DNA of 50,316 nucleotides from Acidobacteriota bacterium (GTDB lineage Bacteria > Acidobacteriota > Vicinamibacteria > Vicinamibacterales > UBA2999): the NCBI GenBank assembly GCA_016190945.1, contig JACPPO010000025.1:1-50316 (forward strand), read 5' to 3'. Shown here in pieces: positions 1 through 7,459 of the stretch; position 1 is the stretch's first letter; each line of letters starts with the position of its first letter. A program made the position numbers and the translations under genes. The notes below the pieces were generated by a model, which was not told the DNA's origin, did not search any database, and was given only the letters and a program-made list of their open reading frames with translations.

Positions 1-745
1 CCCAGCTCATTGCTTCCACCATCTGGAGGGCGGCGTTGCGCTCGCCGGCCTCGCCGGCCCGGAACGCCCGGAAGCCGGGCCATCGTCTGGTGATGGCGTC
101 GCGCAGCGCGGCGATGTCCGCATCGGTGGTGCCCGGCACCAGCTTCACGTTGACGAAATTCACCTTGCCGGTGTGGCCGGTCACGCGCTGGAGCTGCGGC
201 AGGGTCATGATCACGGCGCCGTTCTCGGTGAGCGACGCGCTCTCGAACACGCCGCTGACCGTAAATGTCGCGTGTTGAATCCGGATCGGCGAGCCAGCGG
301 TCTTTCCGAGCGCGTCGGCGGCCACGGCGCCCAGAACCACCGCCGGTTCCGTGTCACCGGCCGGCAGGCGGCCCGCGATCAGACGCAAATGATCCCAGAG
401 ATACGCATTCGATTCCCAGGCAAAGATCAGGATGACGGGCACGTGCTCGATGCCGATGACGTCGCTGAGCACGCCGCTGCCCTGCGCGACGCCGGGCAGC
501 CCCCGAACGTCGTCGACGACCTCGGAGGGAAAGGGCGCCGCCACCGGGTTCAGACTGCCCGCTCGAGTGACGATGAGGTCGGTGCCGCGGGCCGTGTAGA
601 TCTGCACCCACGCCTCCTCGAATCCCCACGCGATGCTGGTGAGCGCCACGACCGCCGCGATGCCGATGGCCACGCCGCTCACCGTAAGGAGGCTGCGGGT
701 CGGACGATGCAGCAGATTTTTCACGACTATGGTGTGGAACCGCAT
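1..745 (-). CDS. MacB/FtsX-type ABC transporter permease (partial; runs off the left edge of the window)
   Basis: Manual reverse-strand translation from ATG at 745: MRFHTIVVKNLLHRPTRSLLTVSGVAIGIAAVVALTSIAWGFEEAWVQIYTARGTDLIVTRAG..., a typical N-terminal TM and MacB periplasmic core. Not in the ORF track because there is no stop inside the window. Starts 5 nt after the ATPase stop. Confidence 0.85.
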   Translation of the reverse strand, partial: MRFHTIVVKNLLHRPTRSLLTVSGVAIGIAAVVALTSIAWGFEEAWVQIYTARGTDLIVTRAGSLNPVAAPFPSEVVDDVRGLPGVAQGSGVLSDVIGIEHVPVILIFAWESNAYLWDHLRLIAGRLPAGDTEPAVVLGAVAADALGKTAGSPIRIQHATFTVSGVFESASLTENGAVIMTLPQLQRVTGHTGKVNFVNVKLVPGTTDADIAALRDAITRRWPGFRAFRAGEAGERNAALQMVEAMSW

Positions 746-750
746 GCCGC

Positions 751-1458
751 TCACAACATCGAGGAGGATCGCTCCTCCGACACAATCCGGCCGTCGAGCA
801 TGTGGAGCACGCGTGTAGCGTGGGCGGCGACTGCGTCATCGTGCGTCACGACGACGAGCGTGACGCCGCGCTCGTCGTGAACGCTCCTCAACAGCGCCAT
901 GATGCGCGCGGCGCTTGCGCTGTCGAGGTTCCCCGTTGGCTCGTCGGCCAGGACCAGCGCCGGCTCGTTCGCCAGGCTTCGCGCAACCGCCACGCGCTGT
1001 CGCTCCCCGCCGGAAAGGCTCGCCGGGCGGTGGCCAAGACGGTCGGCAAGGCCCGCGGCTTCGAGGAGCGCGCGCGCCCGGCGGCGCCGCTGCTCCACGG
1101 TCCACGGCATAGCAAACATCGGGATCTGCACGTTTTCGAGCGCCGAGAGGGTGGGCAGGAGATGAGACATCTGGAAGACGAACCCGACCGTGCGCGCGCG
1201 GAACGCGGCCAGGTCGGCGCGCGCGTTCTCGAGTGCCCCGCCCCGAAACTTCAGCTCCCCCGCACTGGGCGCGTCGAGTGTGCCGAGGATGTGCAGCAGC
1301 GTCGACTTGCCGCAGCCGCTCGGTCCCTGGATGGCGACGAATTCGCCTTCAGCGATCTTCAGATCGACGCCACGAAGCGCATGGATGCGGCCCTCGTCGT
1401 ACGTGCGCCGCAGGTCACGAGCCTTCAGGAGAACGCCATCGCGGCGATCTGACGTCAC
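751..1458 (-). CDS. ABC transporter ATP-binding protein (LolD/MacB type)
   Basis: Walker A GPSGCGKST, signature LSGGERQRVAVARSL, Walker B ALVLADEPTGNLDS. GTG start overlaps the upstream gene's TGA (GTGA). Confidence 0.92.
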   Translation of the reverse strand: MTSDRRDGVLLKARDLRRTYDEGRIHALRGVDLKIAEGEFVAIQGPSGCGKSTLLHILGTLDAPSAGELKFRGGALENARADLAAFRARTVGFVFQMSHLLPTLSALENVQIPMFAMPWTVEQRRRRARALLEAAGLADRLGHRPASLSGGERQRVAVARSLANEPALVLADEPTGNLDSASAARIMALLRSVHDERGVTLVVVTHDDAVAAHATRVLHMLDGRIVSEERSSSML

Positions 1459-3764
1459 CGGGCCGCTATTGAGCCGCCTTCGACGACGTCGAGGTGCACG
1501 AACGTGCCTATCATCGACGTGTTCATTTCCGCGACGTACACGAACGCATAGACGTTGCTGTCGCCGCGCCGGGCTGCCACGTAGCGCTGCACCTTGGGCG
1601 TCGTGATGAACAGGTCTCTGACCGAGTAGCTCCGCCCTGCACCAAAGACGCCGCTGGACCGCTTGTAGAACCACTGGCCGCAGAAATTGCCCCTGCACTC
1701 GAACAGCGTGGTGAATCCCTGCTCGGCCAGCGCCGCCGTGTAGTTGCGGAACACCTCGAGCGACGAGCGCCCCTTCGGCACGGCGTACAGGATGCGGGTC
1801 ACCGCTCCCTCGATCTTCTCGGCTTTTGCGAACACCGGCGGATCGGCCAGCCGCGGTGCCCCTCCCAATGCCGCCTGGTACTCGTCGAGCGCGCGCCGCA
1901 CGTAGTCGATGATCCGCGACCCGCGGAATCGCGTAACCAGCGGATGGTCGGCGCTTCCTTCGACGTCTCCCGGCCGCGGAGCAGCGGCGCCGGCCGGCAT
2001 CATGCCGATCTCCATCGGCCTGACCTCGACGACGTCGAGGTGCACGAACGTGCCCTTCATCGATGTATCCGTCTCGGCGACATACGCGAACGCGTAGACG
2101 TTACTGTCGCCGAGGCGGGCCGCCACGTAGCGCTGCACCTTGGGCGTCGTGATGAACAGATCCCTCACCGAGTAGCTGCGCCCGGCTCCAAACACGCCGC
2201 TGGACCGCAAGTAGAACCACTGGCCGCAGGATCCGCCGCTGCACTCGAACAGCGTCGTGAACTTCTGCTCGGCCAGCGCTGCCGTGTAGCTGCGGAACAC
2301 CTCCAGCGACGAGCGCCCCTCCGGCACGGCGTACAGGATGCGGGTGACCTTCCCTTCGAGCCGCTCGGCCTTGGCAAACACCGGCGGATCCGCCAGCCGC
2401 AGCGCGCCTCCCAGCGCCGCCGGGTACTCATCGAACTCGCTCCACACGTAGTCGATGATGCGCGAGCCCTCGAAGCGCGCAACGAGCGGGTGGTCGGCGC
2501 TCCCTTCGACGTCTTCCGGGTGCGTCGCGGGCGCGGGTAGTGGCGTCACGGGCGCAGGCGATGGCGCCGGAGGCGGGGGCGGCGTCACAGGTGGGGGCAA
2601 TGGCTGCGGAGGCGGGGGCGGCGCCGCAACGGCGATGCGCACCACGGCTTCCGCGCGCCCGCCCAGCCCGTCCTCGATCGCGTAGGTCAACGCGTCGTCT
2701 CCGGCGAATCCTGCCTCCGGCGTGTACCGTAGCGTGCCGTCGGCGCCCAGCTCGGCGCGGCCGCGCGTCGGCGGCTTCACGAGCGCCGCCGTCAGCGGGT
2801 CGCCGTCCGGGTCGCTGTCGTTGGCGGTGACGCTGACTTGCGCGGTGGTCCCTGCCTGGATGCCTGTGGTGTCGTCGACGGCCACCGGCACACCGTTCGG
2901 CGCCTTGACCACCGTCACGCGCGCGCTCGCGGTGCCCCTGTTGCCGGCGGCATCGACGGCCTCGAAGGTGACGGCCGTATCCCCGACCGGGAAGCTGGCG
3001 GGCGGATTCAGCGCGCGCGCGGCGATCGTGCCGTCGCGATTGTCGCTGGCCGTCGCGCCGGCAAGAAACGCGGCGATGTTGGGGTGCGAGACCGGCGCGC
3101 TCGTCTCGCGCGCCCGGATCTCTACGCGGACATCACCGGGCGGCGAAACCGCCGGAGCCGTGGAGTCCCGCGGAGCCGTGACCATGATGCCATCGAGACC
3201 GAGATAACTGCGATAACTGTTGTTGATGTTGTTGAGTGATGCCCCGAAGTAGCCGTTCAGGGCTGTAGCCACGATCGTGTACTCACCATCCCCGGGCACG
3301 ACGTAATTCCATGCCATCCACCCGGTGGACTCACCATTGTCGTTCGAGAGAACAATTCGTTCCCCGTTGCCGCTGCGAATAGCGATTGTGTAGGCCGCGT
3401 TGTACTGGTTCTGAGACATCGCGGCCGTACCGGAACGGAAGATCGCCCAGCCACTGATGACGGCGCCGGCCTGGGCATGGAACGTTTGGCTCAGCGTCAC
3501 CGGGGCCCTATACGCGGGCGTCGCGAGCAACGCAAGATAGCCACCCTCTTGAGGTCGATGCTCACGTTCGTGCACAAAGCTGGCAACGACGGTGACCGAG
3601 GAGCCGGCAGGACCGCCGGGCGTCCAGCCGGCAATATCGCCCGACTCGAAGCCGCCGTTACCCAGCGGCTGCTGGGCCATCGCGGGCGCGCAGACGAAGA
3701 ATGTGGTCAGCCACGCACCGCCGACGATTGCCGCCCTGAGTGTCAATGCTGCACGGTCGAACAT
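1455..3764 (-). CDS. Secreted multidomain protein: signal peptide, HYR/Ig-like and cadherin-like modules, Pro-rich linker, two tandem DUF4892-like domains
   Basis: Start MFDRAALTLRAAIVGGAWLTTFFVCAPAMAQ with AGGAGG RBS; DNSDPDGDPLTAALVKPPTRGRAELGADGTLRYTPEAGFAGDDALTYAIEDG; PPPPPQPLPPPVTPPPPPAP linker; two copies of DVEGSADHPLV...FVHLDVVE. Track ORF (to 4424) extends too far upstream. Confidence 0.85.
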   Translation of the reverse strand: MFDRAALTLRAAIVGGAWLTTFFVCAPAMAQQPLGNGGFESGDIAGWTPGGPAGSSVTVVASFVHEREHRPQEGGYLALLATPAYRAPVTLSQTFHAQAGAVISGWAIFRSGTAAMSQNQYNAAYTIAIRSGNGERIVLSNDNGESTGWMAWNYVVPGDGEYTIVATALNGYFGASLNNINNSYRSYLGLDGIMVTAPRDSTAPAVSPPGDVRVEIRARETSAPVSHPNIAAFLAGATASDNRDGTIAARALNPPASFPVGDTAVTFEAVDAAGNRGTASARVTVVKAPNGVPVAVDDTTGIQAGTTAQVSVTANDSDPDGDPLTAALVKPPTRGRAELGADGTLRYTPEAGFAGDDALTYAIEDGLGGRAEAVVRIAVAAPPPPPQPLPPPVTPPPPPAPSPAPVTPLPAPATHPEDVEGSADHPLVARFEGSRIIDYVWSEFDEYPAALGGALRLADPPVFAKAERLEGKVTRILYAVPEGRSSLEVFRSYTAALAEQKFTTLFECSGGSCGQWFYLRSSGVFGAGRSYSVRDLFITTPKVQRYVAARLGDSNVYAFAYVAETDTSMKGTFVHLDVVEVRPMEIGMMPAGAAAPRPGDVEGSADHPLVTRFRGSRIIDYVRRALDEYQAALGGAPRLADPPVFAKAEKIEGAVTRILYAVPKGRSSLEVFRNYTAALAEQGFTTLFECRGNFCGQWFYKRSSGVFGAGRSYSVRDLFITTPKVQRYVAARRGDSNVYAFVYVAEMNTSMIGTFVHLDVVEGGSIAAR
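1480..1966 (-). repeat. Second DUF4892-like unit of an intragenic tandem duplication
   Basis: Protein unit DVEGSADHPLVTRFRGSRIIDYVRRALDEYQAALGG...GTFVHLDVVE is very similar to the unit at about 2024-2513; DNA similarity is also visible. Confidence 0.85.
2024..2513 (-). repeat. First DUF4892-like unit of an intragenic tandem duplication
   Basis: DVEGSADHPLVARFEGSRIIDYVWSEFDEYPAALGG...GTFVHLDVVE. Confidence 0.85.
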
Positions 3765-3787
3765 GGTGGCCTCCTGAAGCTTCCGGT

Positions 3788-4783
3788 TCAAAAGATCTCG
3801 ACCAGCTCGACGCGCCGGTTCTTCGCCCGGCCGTCTTCCGTCCGGTTTGACGCCACCGGCGCCAGGTAGCCGACGCCGCTCGCCTGGAGCCTGGCGGCCG
3901 CGATCGTGTGCTTGGAGACGAGCGTCTGCATCACCGCCTCGGCGCGACGGCGCGACAGATCCATGTTGAAATCGAACGTCCCCTCGGTGTCCGTGTGGCC
4001 GACGATGTGCAGCCGCATCGCCGCGTTCTCCCGGAGCAGCGTGGAGATCTCCGCGATCGCGGCATCGGAGGCAGGGGTGATCGTCGCGCTGCCGGTGTCG
4101 AAGAAGATGCCGTACAGCGCGACATGTCCCGACTGGCTGATGTCCGCGGCCAGGGCGGCCGCGTTCGCCGTCACCAGGCCCGTGCCCATCGCCTTGCCCT
4201 CGACGACGTCGAGGTGGACAAACGTTCCCGTCATCGACGTGTCCGTTTCCAAAACGTACACGAAGACGTACGCGTCTCCCTCGCTGCGCGCAAGCTTCGC
4301 AGCGACGTAGCGCTCGACGTCTGGACGACCGACGAAGAGGTCTCTGACGGAATAGCTGCGGCCGACCCCGAAAAACCCGCCCGATCGCTCGTAGAAAACG
4401 CGACCGCATGCGTCGGCGCTGCACTCGAAGAGCGTCTCGAAGCGGTCTTTCGCAAGCGCGGCCGTGTAGTTGCGGAACACCTCCAGCGACGAGCGCCCCT
4501 CCGGCACGCGGTACAGGATGCGCGTGATCTTCCCCTCCAGCGCCAGCGATTTCGCGAACGCGGGTGGCGAGAAGGAGTTGCCGACGCGTTCGTCGGCCCG
4601 TCCCAACGCCGCCGTGTACTCGTCGAACTCACGCTGCACGTAGCCGATGATCACGGATCCCTCGAACCGCGTGATGATCGGGTGGTCGGCGCTGCCCGCA
4701 ACGTCCTCCTGGGCGCCGGCCGGCGGCGTTGCCACGAGAATCACTGCAGCGGCGAACCCGACAATGGAAACAGTTCCCCTCAT
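3788..4783 (-). CDS. DUF4892 domain-containing OmpA-family protein
   Basis: Signal peptide MRGTVSIVGFAAAVILVATPPAGAQ, DUF4892-like unit DVAGSADHPIITRFEGSVIIGY..., OmpA C-terminal FDTGSATITPASDAAIAEISTLL...IVGHTDTEGTFDFNMDLSRRRAEAV...GRAKNRRVELVEIF. AAAGGGGA RBS. Confidence 0.9.
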   Translation of the reverse strand: MRGTVSIVGFAAAVILVATPPAGAQEDVAGSADHPIITRFEGSVIIGYVQREFDEYTAALGRADERVGNSFSPPAFAKSLALEGKITRILYRVPEGRSSLEVFRNYTAALAKDRFETLFECSADACGRVFYERSGGFFGVGRSYSVRDLFVGRPDVERYVAAKLARSEGDAYVFVYVLETDTSMTGTFVHLDVVEGKAMGTGLVTANAAALAADISQSGHVALYGIFFDTGSATITPASDAAIAEISTLLRENAAMRLHIVGHTDTEGTFDFNMDLSRRRAEAVMQTLVSKHTIAAARLQASGVGYLAPVASNRTEDGRAKNRRVELVEIF

Positions 4784-5025
4784 GGCCGAATCCCCTTTCT
4801 GGGTCGAGCCCGGGCGCCACCGGGTCGGTCGCACCGCGCGGCATCCGCAGGTGGTTGTGAATACGTCAGGTCAAACCGCCGTCACGTACCCAAGATATTG
4901 CGTCTGGGCGACGCCTGAAACGGGCGAGGCATCTACCGTGTCTGGCGGAATTCAGATAATGCAACACCTGAGTCCTCACGCGGTGGTAATCTTTCGGTAA
5001 TTTCCGACAAATAGCGAGCACCACG

Positions 5026-5326
5026 ATGAAGCCTCCCGTGGGAGGCCGGCCCGAACGTGTCTCCTTGAATCTGACCAGACGCCCGCCTTCGGCGCGGTGC
5101 GCGCGCATCCCTTTGAGGTCAAAGGACTTCGCGGTCCTGCGGCATCTCATTACCCAGCGGGGGCAGCTCGTCACCAAGGCCGCGCTCCTTGGCGTGGCGT
5201 GGCCTGACGTCTTTGTGACCGACGCGGTCCTGAAGGTCTCCATCCGGCGACTACGGGTTCCGCGAGGGGTTCGAGACGCGCGACCTGCGCGACGCGCGGG
5301 CCCTGCTCGCAGGCGGCAGGGGGTGA
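5026..5326 (+). pseudogene. Internally deleted winged-helix transcriptional regulator (head and tail of a larger protein joined out of frame)
   Basis: Head: LRSKDFAVLRHLITQRGQLVTKAALLGVAWPDVFVTDAVLKVSIR (Trans_reg_C type). Tail in another frame from about 5246: GDYGFREGFETRDLRDARALLAGGRG*, typical of the C-terminus of large cyclase/ATPase-TPR regulators. Confidence 0.65.
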
Positions 5327-5374
5327 CCTACGACCACCGCCCCGGGCAGCAACCGCCCAGTTCTGAGCCCGAGT

Positions 5375-5581
5375 ATGGCCGAAGTGAGTGTGATTAACGA
5401 CCGAGAAGGGCAAACGCTGACCGTCTGGTCCGTCAATCCGTTCGACGAGTTCGTCTGCGAGAAGACCGGCCGGAATGTTGTCTTGGTGAAGGATCCCTCC
5501 GGCCGCGTTATTGGCGTCGAGACGCTGCACTTCTCTGTCCTCAGGCTCGACGCGGTGCTTCTGGAGACGACTGACAGTTAG
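5375..5581 (+). CDS. Small protein, possibly DUF2283-like
   Basis: 68 aa; ...VVLVKDPSGRVIGVETLHFSVLRLDAV resembles DUF2283 C-termini; weak match. Confidence 0.45.
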   Translation: MAEVSVINDREGQTLTVWSVNPFDEFVCEKTGRNVVLVKDPSGRVIGVETLHFSVLRLDAVLLETTDS

Positions 5582-5604
5582 ACCCCGGCGCTATACTGGT
5601 CTCC

Positions 5605-5784
5605 ATGTCCGGCGAAGTGCGAGTTGTACACAGCGACCCGGAAATCCTCGGCGGCACTCCGGTCTTCGTCGGCCCGCGGGTGCCCGTCAAATCCCTGTAC
5701 GACTATCTCGAAGCTGGCGATTCGCTCGACGTGTTCCTTCACAGCTTTCCTTCAGTCAACAGCGAACAGGCCGGTTCGAGGTGA
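5605..5784 (+). pseudogene. DUF433-family antitoxin-like protein, C-terminally truncated
   Basis: Manual translation MSGEVRVVHSDPEILGGTPVFVGPRVPVKSLYDYLEAGDSLDVFLHSFPSVNSEQAGSR*. Too short for the ORF track; TATACT box at 5592-5597. Confidence 0.7.
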
Positions 5785-5942
5785 GCGAGCGGACAATTGT
5801 CATTCTCAAGAGCCTGCCTGTATCGCAATGCGGCGCGTGCCGGGAATACCTGATCGCTGATCCGGTGTTCGCAAAGGTCGAGAAGCTGCTGGCCGGCGTC
5901 AACACGTCAGTCGAGTTGGAGATCATCCAGTTTGCCTCCTAG
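5781..5942 (+). pseudogene. C-terminal half of a YgiT-type zinc-finger (MqsA-like) protein
   Basis: VSERTIVILKSLPVSQCGACREYLIADPVFAKVEKLLAGVNTSVELEIIQFAS; CxxC and spacing match the C-terminal half of YgiT-type proteins; the N-terminal CxxC half is absent. Confidence 0.55.
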
Positions 5943-6200
5943 CATTCGAGCGGTCGAGATGACGCGGAGGATTCGCGATCGCCACGCGCGGCGCCTGCCG
6001 GAAAAACGCCAGAAGAGGTGATTGCCTTCTACCGCGCGGCTGGTCAGGCGGCGGTGGAAGAGGCCCGACAGCGCGTGAAGACGCACCGTCGCAGGATCGG
6101 TTGACCACTTGAAAAAAACTTGAAACTCTGTGCACGAAAAGGGCGTCTTCGCCCGAGACGGCCCAAGCGTCAGGACGAATTTCCTAAAGAAACCGACGCA

Positions 6201-6272
6201 ACCGGAGACCGCCGATTCTCGGCTGCGTTTCTCAGCCGCGGGACCGGGGTTCGAATCCCCGTACCGGTACCA
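6201..6272 (+). other. tRNA-like remnant: intact T-arm and CCA end, anticodon-stem-like hairpin, no D-arm
   Basis: CGGGG-TTCGAAT-CCCCG T-arm (6245-6261), TACCGGT+A+CCA (6262-6272), GGCTG-CGTTTCT-CAGCC hairpin (6221-6237); ACCGG (6201-6205) can pair with part of the 3' acceptor strand. Confidence 0.5.
6247..6272 (+). repeat. Left copy of a 26-nt direct repeat (att-like)
   Basis: GGGTTCGAATCCCCGTACCGGTACCA; 23/26 identical to 11973-11998. Confidence 0.75.
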
Positions 6273-6352
6273 GATTCGACTTCACCGCAGAACGTGAAAA
6301 GTGGAACGTAGGTGCGGGTGCGCTGCGGGTGCCGCGCCCCGTGGAGCCCGCG

Positions 6353-6939
6353 TTACGCCTCGCCCGTCCCTTCCCTGAGGGCACGCGCGAGCAGGTCGGC
6401 CACGCCGAGCACGGGCGCATTGACTCTTAGGTAGTCGCGATCCAGATTCTGCGCCTGGACCAGGATGATGCCGAGGATGTCGCGCCATTGACGCTCGGAT
6501 GTCTCTCCACCCTGACGGTACCAACGCAGCTTCTGCAACAGAATGTCTTCCGGCGGATGCACGTGGAGGGTTCGCCCCGGGGTGATCTCGACGGCCTGCC
6601 GCCGACGCAACTGCTGCTCGTCGAGCGGCGTACCGCCTGCAACAAATATATATCGACCTTCAGTTGTGTGGCCTGATGGATGAGGTTGGCGCTCGAACGT
6701 TCGCGAGCCGCGCGGCGGAGCGCCCCTTCATTCACATAGAAGTCCGCTGACAGGACGGACAGAAGCGCGGGCACGTCGGACTCACCGAGGGCGGCCACGA
6801 TATCGATGTCGATTGTGGATCGAGGCTCGCCGGCAATCGAGCTTGCGATTGAGCCGCCGATGGTGTGGACGATTCCGAGCGCATCGAGCGCGCGCGTCAC
6901 CGCGAGCGCCACTGCAATCGGATCGACCGGGACGCTCAC
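6353..6939 (-). pseudogene. Nucleotidyltransferase (AbiEii/DUF6036-like) with an apparent -1 frameshift at the 6644-6646 homopolymer
   Basis: Frame 1: VSVPVDPIAVALAVTRALDALGIVHTIGGSIASSIAGEPRSTIDIDIVAALGES...LIHQATQLKVDIYL; frame 2 resumes VAGGTPLDEQQLRRRQAVEITPGRTLHVHPPEDILLQKLRWYRQGGETSERQWRDILGIILVQ... One extra T would restore KVDIYFVAGGTPLDEQQL. Confidence 0.75.
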
Positions 6940-7199
6940 AGCAGGTCCGTCGCAGTGATCTCGGGGTAGGCTTGTCGAGCCAGATCGCGGCCAAGCGTGA
7001 TCAACGCCAATCGCAGAAATCGCTCGCGCGGAGACGCGTCTGGATGCCGGAGGCGGATACCGGCGAGCGCCAGGTCGTACACGGCTTGGGTGAGACCGGA
7101 CACGACCGCAGCCTTCTCGGCCGGCGACATCTGCCTCCAGCGCTCGATCTGCATGCGCTCGATCTCGGGCGACGTATCCGGGGTCAGAGGCGCCGCCAC
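6936..7199 (-). CDS. Small partner protein (Rv0078B-related antitoxin-like) of the nucleotidyltransferase
   Basis: 87 aa ...IERMQIERWRQMSPAEKAAVVSGLTQAVYDLALAGIRLRHPDASPRERFLRLALITLGRDLARQAYPEI; stop overlaps the GTG start of the nucleotidyltransferase. Confidence 0.6.
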   Translation of the reverse strand: MAAPLTPDTSPEIERMQIERWRQMSPAEKAAVVSGLTQAVYDLALAGIRLRHPDASPRERFLRLALITLGRDLARQAYPEITATDLL

Positions 7200-7318
7200 G
7201 GCGGGATTCTATAGCGACTAAGCCGCCGGGCGCTCGCCCCAGCCCGCGCTCCCACGGGAAAGCCCTTATGCCGCGGCACGCGCGTCGTGATGCCTCCATT
7301 CCGTCAGCCCGCGGATAT

Positions 7319-7335
7319 GTGAGATTGGATCTCAC
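7319..7335. promoter_or_regulatory. Operator-like perfect inverted repeat upstream of the efflux operon
   Basis: GTGAGAT-TGG-ATCTCAC, 7+3+7. Confidence 0.45.
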
Positions 7336-7459
7336 GTTAAGCAAGTCGGGAGACTCGGAGCGAAATCGCTCGTCGGCCCCCCGTCGTTCGGCTATCTTAC
7401 GGTGAGACCACGTACTCAGTGATGATTCCACGCCCGTTCGGCACGGGATCGGGAGATCG

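Noticed and set aside
1494-2540. 348-aa plus-strand ORF with internal repeats
   Set aside because: Antisense reflection of the DUF4892 tandem duplication, not a separate repeat protein.
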